Source: Sporothrix humicola
Taxonomy: Eukaryota > Ascomycota > Sordariomycetes > Ophiostomatales > Ophiostomataceae
Assembly (NCBI GenBank): GCA_021396245.1
Contig: WNYE01000100.1
Coordinates: 81,631 to 145,630 of the forward strand
Reading direction: 5' to 3'
DNA length: 64,000 bases
Shown piece by piece: positions 29,304 through 41,100 of this stretch (position 1 is the first letter of the stretch; every line of letters begins with the position of its first letter). The translations under genes were made by a program, and so were the position numbers. The notes under the pieces are model-generated. The model saw only the letters and a list, made by a program, of their open reading frames with translations. It did no database searches and was not told the DNA's origin.

Positions 29304-31745
29304 GACCGAGACTGTGGGATAGAAGAAAGGAAGGCGAGGAAGAGGGGGCTTTGGGCCAGACATGGCCAATAATACGTGAAGTGAGTGGAGGACTGTACAT
29401 ACATTTTTTGCATCGATTTTGCATTACCCAGTTGCATCATCCAAGAGAATACAAGACTCATGAGAGCGTTTACTAGCCTGGGGAGGGTTTCGTCTGATTA
29501 TGTGATATTGAACGAGTCATGTAGGTCGACGTCTGTTGCCATGTTGGGAAACCAAATGGCTAGCCTGAGGGACTACGGGATGGTCCGATACCTAGGCCAA
29601 GTGTCAGCCCGTATGAAGTACACGGGACGGAGAATTCACACGCCACCGTCTCTTCTGTACGATTCTGACAGCCCTACTTTTAATGGGATGATATTGTTCT
29701 AGACTTTGTAAGAAACTATTGTACAGATATCAGATGCAAGTTGCTTACTTGAGCGAGTTTGTGCGACAGTGAGAGTGATGAATGCCGACGAGCTCTCCTG
29801 CAAGAAGGATGAGCAATCATGGCGTCATGGCAATTCTGTGCGACTGTGCCGCATGTCCTGCGTCTTTCTTGTCTACCGGTTCATGCCCTCGATGCCGTCG
29901 CCGTATGCGTATGCAAAAGTGACAAATCGAACGATTTCTCCGCAAGATGCACGACAGGAAAATGGCCAAAGAGATGAATGGGCGAGGACTGTTTGATAAT
30001 AAAAGCAATTGGCAAGAAAGATCAGGGACAAAACAACTGATTCATAGAGCAGAAAAGGGATCAAAAGAACTTACACGGAAAAGCGGGGCCCCAATGATCC
30101 TTCTGCACTCGGGGTTTTTGGTTGCACAAGTGCTTTTCTGTGGGTTTTGCTGACAGGCTGCGTTTGGCAGGATTCGAGAGGCTGAAAAGGAAGGACGACA
30201 CATTTGTTACGCGAGGGGAGGAGTGTTGCATTTAGAGTCCGGCGCCGGTTTACCTCGTGGCAGACGCTGTTTTTGGCCGGCGCAGGATGCGTATCAATAA
30301 ATTGGACTTGATCAAGTACAGATGATCAAATGTGGCCGACGCCGAGCCCGCCCGAGTCTCGATCTGATTTTACGTTATGCTGCATTTTCATAAATGCTTT
30401 GGTGGGAGTTGACTTGGGCTGCGTTCTTTTCTTGCATTGGTTTTTCTTTTGGATGGGGCTGGCTTATAAATCACGTCATTTGGCGTTGTGGGAAAGAAGG
30501 GGACGACAACCTCAACGCCCCTCAACAACATCTTTCCTGGTCCACGACTCTGTGGTCCCTTTGATTCCTTCCCGTCTTGCATGTCATTTTAGTAGTATCG
30601 GGTTCCCAAATAGGCTTCGGGGCAGTTTCTCGCGATCAGTTTTCGATTCATCCCCATCTTCGCACAAAATTGTCTTGTTCCGCCGAGAAATCGCGATTCC
30701 CTCAGCCATTGTGGACATCGGCGCACGGGTAGATTGGAAATACACGAGAACCACGAAACATCTGACAATATTGTGATATGACCACCAAACATGTCGCTGG
30801 CTGTATTTCATTGGAAGAGAAAGGCTACATGTCAGTAAGCTTTCTATTATTTTGTGGTAGAGATTTGGAAACAATTGTTGTCGTGATGGATGGGTTGCAA
30901 TTGCACAGTTTGTACACGTTTTGGTGCGTTCGAGTAATGAAAAGAGTAGCCAGTAGAGGCAGTTGAGGAGCCATGTGAGGAGCCGGCTTCTCCAAGCGCC
31001 GACTAACACCACGAGTACACCCTCTTTTTGCATCATGGAAGAGCTATTCCGAAATTGGGCCAGAAACCAAGACATGGAACATTGAAAAGAGGTACATCCA
31101 AAATTTCTAGCGATGGCATCTACAGGATACTCCAGCTTCATCAAGATGAATGAACATCAATGGCAAAGTATTTTTCTGGAGATCTCTACTCGACCGAATG
31201 ACGTATTCTTTGTCTACATTAATTGGAGACAGCGGAAGCAATATCTTCCCAGTGGAGAGTGAAACTAGCCTTGATGCTCTATGAGCTAGAACGATTCTCA
31301 ACGGCGGGCCTTTCCCAACCAAGCCCCAAGACATTTTAGTTTTAGTATCTTGGAGCTGGTTGATTACGGATGCACGGCGGGTTACAAATGCATTCTCTTT
31401 CGAATTGTTCCCCACGCTGAGCTAGCTTCGCGTGCGTATCCGTAGCTGCGAGCTCCGTGTGTATACGGAGTACGATGCGAGTCATTCTTCTTTTTTCGTC
31501 GGTTCGCCCTCCCCTCCCCTCCAGAAAAGCACGCCATCTCCGTTCTCTTGGAATCAGCATTGCAAAGCATTACAACATCCCAACCCAACCCAACCCAACC
31601 TCCCGCCTCCAACTGGATAGAAAGTAGCCGGATAGTTTTTTGTAACTCTCTGTACCTCGATCCTTCTTGCGTCCAGTATTCCTCACCTCGCTCGCGTACC
31701 CCTCCCCTAACCATTCATTGCCCCTGGCTTCCTTTGGCTTCCACT
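29304..31745. other. 2.4-kb gene-poor region
   Basis: No supported gene. A TATA-like CTTATAAATC near 30468 precedes an ORF (30330-30776) without protein-like features. The last ~200 bases form a C-rich leader for the glutathione transferase; the stretch CCCAACCCAACCCAACC lies near 31580. Confidence 0.4.
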
Positions 31746-32855
31746 ATGGCGCCTTCTCTTGCAGCTGTCCGCTTCGGCATAGCTCGCCCACCGGCGCATC
31801 GTCTCTTTGTCGCCGGCGCGCGTAGCTTGTCCACCTTTTCGTCCAGGTCGTTTTTCGTGTCCTCCTTGTCCTCCTCTTCTTATTTAACTAGCCCGTCCCC
31901 TCTCCCTGTCCGTCCTTTCCCATCTTCATCCACATCATCTCTTCTTCAACCCAAGCCATCACAACATCGTCTCTACTCTTCAACATCTTCTTCCTCCACC
32001 ACAACTCCCCGCACAAATCCCACCACCACAATGGCCGACGCCCCGCGCCCGACTGGCACCATTGCCACCAAGGGCATCGAGCTCTTGACCCTCAGCACCC
32101 CCAACGGCTACAAGGTGTCGGTGTTGCTCGAAGAGCTCAAGGCTGCCTACGGCATCGACTACACCTGGCAGCTGATTGATATCAGCCAAAACATCCAAAA
32201 GGAGCCCTGGTTCGTCGCCCTCAACCCCAACGGCCGCATTCCTGTGATCGTCGACCACGACCGCAACGACCTGGCCGTGTTCGAGGGCGCCGCCATCCTG
32301 AATTATCTGGTGGCCCGCTTCGACAAGGACCGCCTCTTCTCCTTTGACCCGGCCACCGAGCCCGACCAGGTAGCCATTGCCGAGTCGTGGATTGCCTGGC
32401 AGCACGGCGGCCTGGGCCCCATGCAGGGCCAGGCCAACCATTTCCTGCGGTACGCCCTCGACAAGCAGTCGCACTATGCCGTGCAGCGCTACGTCGGCGA
32501 GACCGAGCGCCTGTACGGCGTGCTCAACGCGCGCCTGGCGGACCGGGACTTTATCGCCGGCAAGGGCCGCGGCAAGTACAGCATTGCCGACATGGCCGCC
32601 ATCGGCTGGGCGTCGGGCCTGCAGTTTGCCGGCGCGGACGCTTCAAAGTTCCCGCACGTCACTGCCTGGGTCAAGCGCTGCCACGACCGCCCGGCGACCG
32701 CGCGCGGCTTCACCATCCCCAAGGAGGCCTTTTATGCCGACGCCTTCCGGGAGCAGCGCCTGGCCGACCCCGAGGCCAAGAAGAAGGAGGATGCGTCGCA
32801 GGCGTTCCTGGCCGAGGCCCAGAAGCAGTTCAACTACAAGTTCACGACCCCGTAG
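31746..32855 (+). CDS. Ure2-like glutathione S-transferase with possible presequence
   Basis: The GST body starts at ATG 32031 (274 residues, context CCACAATGGCC): thioredoxin-like domain with LLTLSTPNGYKVSVLLEEL, NPNGRIPVIVDHD and FEGAAILNYLVARFD, then the helical C-terminal domain with SIADMAAIGWA. The TPNG motif and order are those of Ure2p/YfcG-type GSTs, which conjugate or reduce with glutathione. From ATG 31746 the frame adds 95 residues rich in Arg, Ser and Phe with almost no acidic residues, ending in RLYSSTSSS, which looks like a mitochondrial targeting sequence with an R-x-Y-S cleavage site. Both starts have good context, so two isoforms are plausible. Alternatively the extension is an open leader. 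No intron is seen. Confidence 0.85.
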   Translation: MAPSLAAVRFGIARPPAHRLFVAGARSLSTFSSRSFFVSSLSSSSYLTSPSPLPVRPFPSSSTSSLLQPKPSQHRLYSSTSSSSTTTPRTNPTTTMADAPRPTGTIATKGIELLTLSTPNGYKVSVLLEELKAAYGIDYTWQLIDISQNIQKEPWFVALNPNGRIPVIVDHDRNDLAVFEGAAILNYLVARFDKDRLFSFDPATEPDQVAIAESWIAWQHGGLGPMQGQANHFLRYALDKQSHYAVQRYVGETERLYGVLNARLADRDFIAGKGRGKYSIADMAAIGWASGLQFAGADASKFPHVTAWVKRCHDRPATARGFTIPKEAFYADAFREQRLADPEAKKKEDASQAFLAEAQKQFNYKFTTP

Positions 32856-33767
32856 AGGGTACGCGCTTGTTCTGTGAACTGTTCGGTTAAGAGGGGAGAA
32901 ACATGATAATATCCAATGAATTGAAATGATTGATTGCATCAAAATATCGAGTCGCACAGGAAGAAAGGTCAAAAAAGTAAAGTCATTATTCGTCATGAAA
33001 ATTATAAAGTGAACAAGAACAGAAAGAGAAGAAAGACATCAAAACAATAAGTAGCAGCAGCAGGCGCTAGTGCCTGTATTGTTGCATCCTTCTGTGGTCA
33101 TGCACGATCCACGCTATCGGCACTTCTGCTGACGCGTGTAAGATGCTTAACATCTGGCTGGGGTAAAAACGTGGCAGGAAAGGTGGAAAATCCCGTCTTC
33201 CCGAACACCTGTTCTGTCACACAACAGACAAGAAACATCCAGTCATAACGGTCGTGGATGTGGTAAAAGAACATGGCCGAAAAAAGACAGAGAAAAAGAA
33301 GGCCAAATTCGGGAAATCCAGACGAAGGGAAAATTGAACAAATAAAAACAATATTGATATCTTTTTCTCGTAAATAAATCCAAAACAAGTAAATAATCCA
33401 AAATCAAATAGATATCGACGTCGCTGGCAGTGGTGTCAGGATATGTCGCAGTCTCGTCTCGTTTTCGTCCTTTAGGTCCGCATGTCGAAAAAATCGGCCG
33501 TCGTTCTGGGTAAAGTGCTGAACTGACAAACCGGACCGAAGACGAACCGTACTCGCAGGCATTTCTAATTCGTTCTGAGGTCAAAAACTGGCTCTCACCG
33601 AACGACTCTCTCTCTCCCACCTCGCCCACCGGCCAACAACACGCACACAAACAAACAAATGAGCACGCACAATATGTGCGCGCCACACTCAACACCCGTA
33701 TCGTCAAAGGAGACACCTTCACACCATCATGGAAAAGGACGGGGATAGGAAATTTCTCGCGCAATGT
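32856..33767. other. Intergenic region, convergent
   Basis: Convergent 3' flanks of the GST and the SR protein; A-rich tracts, no gene seen. Confidence 0.5.
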
Positions 33768-35874
33768 TTACCAGTAACGGCGGTCATAATCGCGTGGCGG
33801 ATAGCCATTGTCACGCGGGTAGCCGCCAGGGTCACGGGGAGGGAAGTCCCGGGGCATTGGCGGACGGTCGTACGGGCCACGGCCAGCATACGGATCCGGA
33901 GGCGGGTAATCGCGGCGGTAGGGGTCGTCGTAACGGCGCTGAGGGGGCGGGTAGTCCTCCATCGGTAGCGGGCGGCGGGGCGGCGACGGGTAACGCATAC
34001 GGTCATCGTAGTAGTCGCGACGGGGGCTACGGTCGCGGTAATTGTCGCGGTAGCCCGGGCCATCTCGGCGCGGGCTGTAGCCGCCACGAGGTGGCGGAGG
34101 GCCACGCCGATCGTAGTCATCACGGTGCGGTGGGTACGGCCGCCGCGGTGAACGGGACCGGCCACGATCGCGATTCTGGAAATCGGTGTGCGACTGCTTG
34201 GTGAGACGGTGTTTCAAGATATCAGGGAGGTGGATACCGGCAACCTACAATTGCAGTGCAGGTGACAACTTTGTCCCTGAACTCGGTCTGGTTTAGTTTT
34301 TCAATGGCAGTAGCGAGGTCCTGGGCCGATTCGAATTCGACGGAGCTGTTTTGTTAGTTGGCGTCCTCAGTGGGCATGATGAAGAGAGACAGGATCTTAC
34401 CCGTCACCAGACCGGCTGGTCTCCGAGTAAACCACGTCCAGTCCCGACCGGCGGGCAAAGTCTTTGAGATCCTATAGGCCAGAGAATCCGTGTAAGTTGA
34501 GGGTCCGGGAAAAGCTGCGATGGATCATGTGCTGGGTATCTGTGAAAGGGTCTGTGTTTGTATCTGCTTCCTTGATGTCCTGCCCAAGATGAATTGTCCT
34601 CCAGATTTGCATCCTTCCCAGGCCAAGCACGGGGTAGAGCTCGACCGTCCAGTAAACCAAACCCAAACAAAGAGTACGTATATGACTAAGGAAATCAAGA
34701 CGAGGCGGATGGGGAAAACACAAGTTGTAGATACATGGAGAGCCGAAGAAACCATCCAAGAGAGTCCGGGGCCAGAAGCACTAGATCGAGAGTCTGCCGG
34801 GTATGTCGTGCCAATCCGCCTGGGGGTTGCCAAAGGAGGAGAGGAAAGAGAGAGTATGTGTGGTGAGGAGGTGTCCACCAAGGAGAAGATTCGGAGGGGA
34901 GAGAGCAGGAAATAGAGATGCCGGCAAGACCAGGAGGAGGGCGACACGAGAAAGGCGGCAAAACGGGTTGTCGTCAGGAGATCCGAAGTGTTTCTGGCTG
35001 GCCCACGAGACGTTCCAAGCAACGGCGTTCAGATCGGAGAGATCATTCCATACACAAGAAGGTAGACACCACTAGCATTTCCATCATGCGACGAGGTCCA
35101 TCCAGAAAATGGGCTAGATTAAATGAAGAGAGGGGGTCGCAAAGAAAAGACGAGAATCAAAGAGACGAATGTATATGGGGAATACGAACCTGCCAGCTGG
35201 TGTCGTTGGGAAGGCCAGTGATGCCCATGCGGTGAGCGGTTCGTCGCGGTCTGGGTGGAGGACGTTCCTGAGGTGGGTGGCCATTACGACCGCCGCCATC
35301 ACCACCACCTCCTCCTCCGCCTTCGCGGGTATTCCGGGCGCCGCGCGCAAACTGGACTGTGAGACGTTCGCCCATGAATGTCGATCCATCTAAAAGGCGC
35401 CAAAACGCGGTAGTTAGCTTGCCGTAACAATGGTGTCCGAAAAGTAAACAAAGAACAAAGAAAGGGTCCGCGCGAGGACAGCGCTAAGGTTGGACCTGGA
35501 CCTGGAGCTAGAACGTACGGAAAGCTGGGACAACGTCGCGCGCGTCCATGGCATCTTTGTATTCGATAAAGCCGAAGCCGTTCATCAGCTTGATCTCAAG
35601 GATCTCGCCGGTGCCATGGCTGCTGAAGTGGTTCTCGATGTCGCTTTTTGTGACTGTTGTTTTGTGCCCATTTGGTTAGCGATTGGGTTGCGATTGAGTG
35701 TGTCGGGTGCGACAGGCCAGCCTGGCAGGGCTGAAAGAGGTGTCAGAGCCGGGCTTGGCTTAATCGCCGCATACCGGTTCGTGGGAGATTGCCCAGGTAG
35801 AGGCGGGTGTTGGACACTTCGGTTGATCCAGAGGGCGTCGGCGCCGTGGATATGGGGCCCGTCGCCGTTGACAT
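33768..35874 (-). CDS. srp2: SR-family splicing factor (RRM, pseudo-RRM, RS tail)
   Basis: Six exons read on the minus strand: 35775..35874, 35519..35653, 35190..35389, 34401..34471, 34249..34345 and 33768..34193, giving 342 residues. RRM1 has RNP2 LYLGNL and RNP1 NGFGFIEY, then DARDVVPAFHGSTFMGERL. A (Gly)7-containing, Arg/Pro-rich hinge leads to the pseudo-RRM with RMGITGLPNDTSWQDLKDF; SWQDLKD is the diagnostic SRSF1/Srp2-type signature. The tail has RSRSPRR, SPRRD and many RD/RY/PP repeats. SR proteins bind exonic enhancers, promote spliceosome assembly and are SRPK substrates in the nucleus; an SRPK-like kinase lies at 12.9 kb. Introns are 121, 129, 718, 55 and 55 nt; the 718-nt one splits SWQ from DLKD. 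The last two junctions are less certain than the first three. Confidence 0.88.
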
Positions 35875-38125
35875 GGCGGGACAAGTTTCGGTTGAGGAGG
35901 GGAGGCAGTCGAGGTCGTCGAAGCTCTTGGAAGGGTACTAGGAAAGGTCGAGGTCCAAGTGGATAGTCGGAAGTGCCGCTCGAAGGGATCGGGGGAGGAA
36001 TGCCCGGTCGCGTGGAATTTTGAGAGAGATGGGATGAAGGAAGGCCGGCAAACAGCTGTGTCGGCGGGCCGCTGGAGTTGAAGGATGAAAGATGCAAAAG
36101 CAAAGTCGTTGAAAATTCGTTATTGGCGAAGGAAAAACAAGCAGGGGAGGTGATCCAAGCGCCTCGGTTGGGGCCAAGAAAAAACGTTGCGCGGCAAAAG
36201 CTGGAAAGAGGCTGAGTTGAAAACAAACAACTTAGGAGGTCGAAGGCGATCGTAGGCGAACAAGACTTGCGACGAAAGGAAATTCGGAGGCTCAAAACAA
36301 GATGCAAAAAGAAGAAGTCGAGATGCAAAAGAAGAGCAACAGAAGAGAAGAAAAAGAGACTGGGCAGGTGGTAGCGGTGTGTGTTTATTATGGGAGCTCT
36401 TTGGTAGAGCTGAACAGCAAGCTTGCAGGGGTTCAGGTCAGATGGAGGGCGTGTGTGGAGAGGAGGGAAAGAAACAACGTAAAACGGGCAGAAAGTGGGG
36501 ACCCTAGGCGTGTGAGAGAGAAACGCTGTGACGAAAGTGATGAAAGTGACGAAAGATGAAAATAGAGGCGCGCGCAAAAGGAAACAATACGACGGGACGA
36601 GGGTGAAAAAAGAAATAAGAAACGTGAAGTGACGTTGTCGACTGGGGCGCAATGGAAGAAAGAAATAAAGCAAAATGCGGTATTTTGAGATGAAAGAGGA
36701 GAGAAAAATTGAAAAGGAGGAGAAACGATGGGAAGATTGAAGGAGGGGAGATAAAGATGGCCAAACATACTCTCAGATGAGAGAAGGAAGGAACGAGCGG
36801 CCAACGAGAGGACTGGAAAGAGCCAGATGTGCCCCCAAGGAAGAGGAAGGAAACTACGATCCGCAAATGAGGTGATCGGAGGGATCGAAAAGTGAAAGTG
36901 CAGTTGTGAAGTGAGGAAGGAACATGGGGGTCTGGTCAGGCGGGCAGGCGCGCTCCACAGGGAAGCTACGGCTCTTTCCTTAGTCTGTCGCATCATGTCT
37001 CTCATTACCATGCGCTCCAAGCTGTCCTTCGTATCTCATCTTACTTCTTATTGCCCTATCGGCCGTCCTATTTCTGTTATATTTCAGATTATTTACGATC
37101 ATGCTATCGTCATGTCAGTCCTGCCCATACGTGTCCGGCTACGAGGGTAGGATCCTGGCCTGCGTCTGCATTGCATGGAGGGAAAGAGTGCAGAGTGCAG
37201 TGCAGGACAGTGCAGTGCAGCGACACGAGGCAGGCGCGATCTTGGGGAAACTGAGAAAAGACTTTTGAAAAGGACGTCGGTGGGTGAGAAGGGAAAGAGA
37301 GGGCGTGCACCGTTTGCAAGTGCGATTCGCGGCTTCAAGGCCAAAAGGAAAGAGCAGATGGGCAAAGGAGGGGCTGGGTTGGGTTGGGCAAGAGAGAAAA
37401 AAGCGGGGCGCATGCAGCCTGACTGCCGCCCAAGGCGAAGTGCAGAAAAGGAAAGAGGAGATAGAGGGAATATGGGAACGACAGAGAGGAGGAAATAGGA
37501 GAAATAAGGCGATGTGCAGATGCGGCAGTGAGTAAATGGGCTGGTTGACCGGTCAAACAGAGCCTGATCGCTTCGATGCAAGGCGATATCCAACTGTTGA
37601 GGATAGGCTCTGGGCCTAAAGTACAGAAGTCACGAACTGTTTGTACAGCTTTTTGTGGTATGAGGAAGTTTTTTTTGGTATAATTCTGAAAAAAAAAAAC
37701 AACAGTTGCTGAAATGAACAGTGTGGAAATTGATATGAATTTTTATTATTATTTTTGTTTACTTTTTTTCTCGATTGATTTCACTTGTTTTAATTTTCTA
37801 AAAATTGATTTGATTATTCATTAAAAGCACACAAATCTGTAGGTAAAAATTATAGATAATTTGGCCAAATATAAATCAAAGTTGCTTCGAAAATCTTTAA
37901 AATAAAGTGATTAGATTGATTAGGTAGAGCAGCCGGATATGATGGCTGCTCAGATCGTAACGGGCAAGGTGGTATACAACAAAACATACAAAGGGGTAGG
38001 TAAACAGCGAATACATCAATAGAAGCCAGCAAATTTCACGGAAAAATCAAAGAAATCAAAATCAAAGCAAACACCTAACTCAAACGCCATGGCTATGCAT
38101 CATCTCCTAATATCTCTCCTGAAAA
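35875..38125. other. 2.2-kb upstream region of the SR gene
   Basis: Strongly purine-rich on the plus strand (pyrimidine-rich on the sense strand of the SR gene), consistent with a long promoter or leader. A minus-strand ORF runs through 35585-36673 but is low-complexity and overlaps the SR exons in another frame, so I treat it as a shadow. 37640-37920 is AT-rich but keeps CpA/TpG, so it is not RIP DNA. Confidence 0.5.
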
Positions 38126-41100
38126 CTATGCCTCGCTAAACAAGACATCCACCGCCTCGTCGAGAATCGTAAACGCAAGGTGGGCACTACAACGTCAGCG
38201 GGAGCAAATAAAAAGAATACTGCAAGTTGGGGGGACTCACTTCAAACGGCTGTTGTTGAACGTGGCAAAGATGCGCCGGCTGGCGGCCTGGGCGTTGATG
38301 CGGCCGACGACGCTGCCGGCAAGGTCGGGCACGAGGGTGGCCAGCATGAGGCCGGCCTCGTTGCGGGTGCGGGCTTTCTGAGCGGGCGTGCGTGGCGGCT
38401 TTTTGATACCGTCGGCGGGGAACAGGGCTTCCTGGACGAGCCCCAAGTACTTTAGGAGGGCCTCCTCTTCCTGGAGGTGGGTGCGGACGTTTTCGCGGAG
38501 CTTGCGTTCGATGGTGCCGCCCAGCAGCTGGTGGAGGACGACAACGACGGCGCGGCCCCTTAGCCAGTTGTTGCCCCGGTTGAGCTCAAATATCTCGAGG
38601 AAAATATCGCAGATGGGCTTGACAAAGGGAGCCGCAGTCTCATCGGGCAGATTGGACGTGGCAGCAGCAAGTTCGGCGGCGGCTTCAGCTGAGGCGGCGG
38701 AGGCTGCGGCATTGGATGCGTTCTGTGCTGCGGCTGCATTTTGAGCAGCGGCACCACCACCGAGCTGACTGGCTGCGGCGGCGATCAAGTTCTGGCCGGC
38801 GGTCGACAGCTGGTCAAGCACGGGGATGCTCCCTAGAATGTCTTCCATACCGTCGGCGACTGAATCGTAGAGACGCGAGATGACATCGCTGGCTCCAGCA
38901 CCAGCGCCAGCGCCGGCCCCTGATGAGGCACCTGCCGCGTGGTTGGAGATATTCCGCTGCGACAAGAATGCACGCAGTTCACGGCTGCGGCAGACGTCTG
39001 GGAGGAGAAGGAGGGCTCTGAGGTAGCGCTCGAGAGCGGCCCGGCGCTTCTGCAGGAAATCGCCCTGCAATTTGTTGAGGACGACGCGGCGGCGGGGGAA
39101 GTCGAGGGCGCGGACGGAGGGGTAGCGGCCGCGTAGGCGTTGGTGCAAAGCCCAGAAGGCGCTGTAGCGGCGAACGACAGTCCACGACACGGTGGCCGTG
39201 CCTCCCGCACTGTTCGCCCCAGTCGAAATGTCCGAGTCTCGCCTGACTTCAATGACGTATTGGGCGTACTCTTTGCCGGTATCCTCTTCGCGGCCGGACT
39301 GCACGCTCGTCAGGCGGACTGTTGCCCTCCCATATAAACTGTTGTCGGTCTCTTGGAGGGCGTACTGCTGGCGCTGCAGCTCTTTGCGGCGGATCTCGCG
39401 CTGCAGGCTGGCCTTTGACTTGCGCAGGATCCGTAGCTCGGCCGTATTGTTTGTGAGCTCGGCCTTTTTGAGGAGCGAGTCGACGACGGCGTCTTGGGCA
39501 TTGAGGCGGTCAATGTCATCCGACAAAGCGGCAATGGCCTCGACTAGGCCAAGATCGCCAGGTGCCGCCTCGTGCACGCCATCTTCGTCGCTGTCGGCAC
39601 CAGTCTCCTTTTCTTTCCCACCGGCAGCACCATCCAGAAGTCCACTGTTGGCCATATCGGACCCGCCATCGCCTTCGTCGTCCGACAGGTATTTAGCCTG
39701 GTCGTCGCCAAAGAGGTCGTCGTCCTCGAACACGCCGATCCGGGAGGCGGCACTGACCAGCCCCAAAGACGCGAGGCTGGGTTTGCCGCTGTTGTCACCG
39801 TGTAGTAGCATAGCATGTGAGTGTGGGTTAGGGCCGGACGGTTGTGGGGTGCTTCCACGGCGGCCGGGATCAGCACTTCCGGCCTTTTTGACGGTCCCGT
39901 CAACATCAATGCCCGAAAATATGCTCCCCTTGTCGGCATTGCTTCCCCTCTCTGCTTCACCGTCATCATCGCCGAAGAGCGATGCCCGCAGGTCTTCTGC
40001 AGTCGTCGGCCGCTTGTCCTCCATGATGGTCGTCAGGGCCTGCTCGACGGCCAGAACAACTTTTGTGTCGGGGACATTTGGGTCTGCACCAGGCAAACTC
40101 TGGATGGAGTCGGCCATAGGATCCGATGAGGGTGCAGCTAGGTTGCCCGTGCTGTTGGAGAGACCGGCATTGCTGTTGCGTCCTGCACTGCCTCTGGGTG
40201 TTGTGAAGAAGTCGTCGTCATCGCCAAAGAGGGGCGTAGAGGCATTGTTGTTGTTAATCGTACTGTTGCCGGCCCCGCCATCAAGAGAACGGCGCCCAAA
40301 GATCGAGTCAGACTCTTGGCCCATGAGACTGCTGGCAGCTGTTGTCGTGGATGTTGTTGCACGAAGATCTGTTGCTGAACCGGCCCGTTTTGTCGGTCCG
40401 GACGATGTATTTGAACTGATGCCCAGACCAGACCCTGCACCGGAAGTTCCTCCACCGGTGGTTGTTTGTGCACCACGCAGCAGTCGGCTGGCCGGGTTCG
40501 GCGGCAGAGGCTTGTTGCTTGTGGCTGGCGCGACAGGTGTTTGCGGCGAGACAGAGCGTTCAATCGGCACTGCTGAGCGTATTTGCTGCTGCCGCTGCTG
40601 CGCTGCTTCCTCGGCGGCCAGACACTTGTAGAACAGGTCCGACTTTTTGAAGCCCTGGAAGTGCTTGGCCTTCATCTCGTTGAGGACGGCGACCTGGGCT
40701 CGCAGAATGGCGCGGCGGGCACGGTAGTACTGTTCGGGCGTGGCTGCTCTGCCTGCTTCCAAAAAGACGCGGACAACGCGGCGGGAAACGTCTGAAATAT
40801 GGAGGGCTGGCTGGGCCAGGTAGGCCTGGTCGATTTGGGCGAGATCCTGGCGATCAGCATCGGTCCAGGGCGCAAGGCTGGCCGGTATGTCGTCGGCGGT
40901 TGAGGCGTCGACATCGTCGTCTTCCTCTTCTTCGTCTTCTTCCTCGAGCGGGTTGCGGAGGCCGTCAACGACGAGCCAGAACTGTACCAGGGGCATCAGG
41001 CGCTGGCGGTCCATATACTCCATGAAGTAGGAAAGGCCCGAGGCGTCTCTCAGCAGCTCGGCTAGGCTGGCCGTCTCAAGGCGAGATACAGTTGGCGCTA

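Noticed and set aside
35585..36673. Long minus-strand ORF (362 codons) overlapping the SR gene start
   Set aside because: It overlaps SR exons 1 and 2 in another frame, is Phe/Ser/Leu/Pro-rich from a pyrimidine tract, and has no domain; the SR exons splice cleanly.
37640..37920. AT-rich stretch considered as a RIP relic
   Set aside because: CpA and TpG dinucleotides are common there, so the RIP signature is absent; ordinary AT-rich flank.
39192..40631. Plus-strand ORF of 479 codons inside MDM1
   Set aside because: It is antisense to the GC-rich MDM1 coding region, Ser/Arg-rich and without domain character; a shadow.
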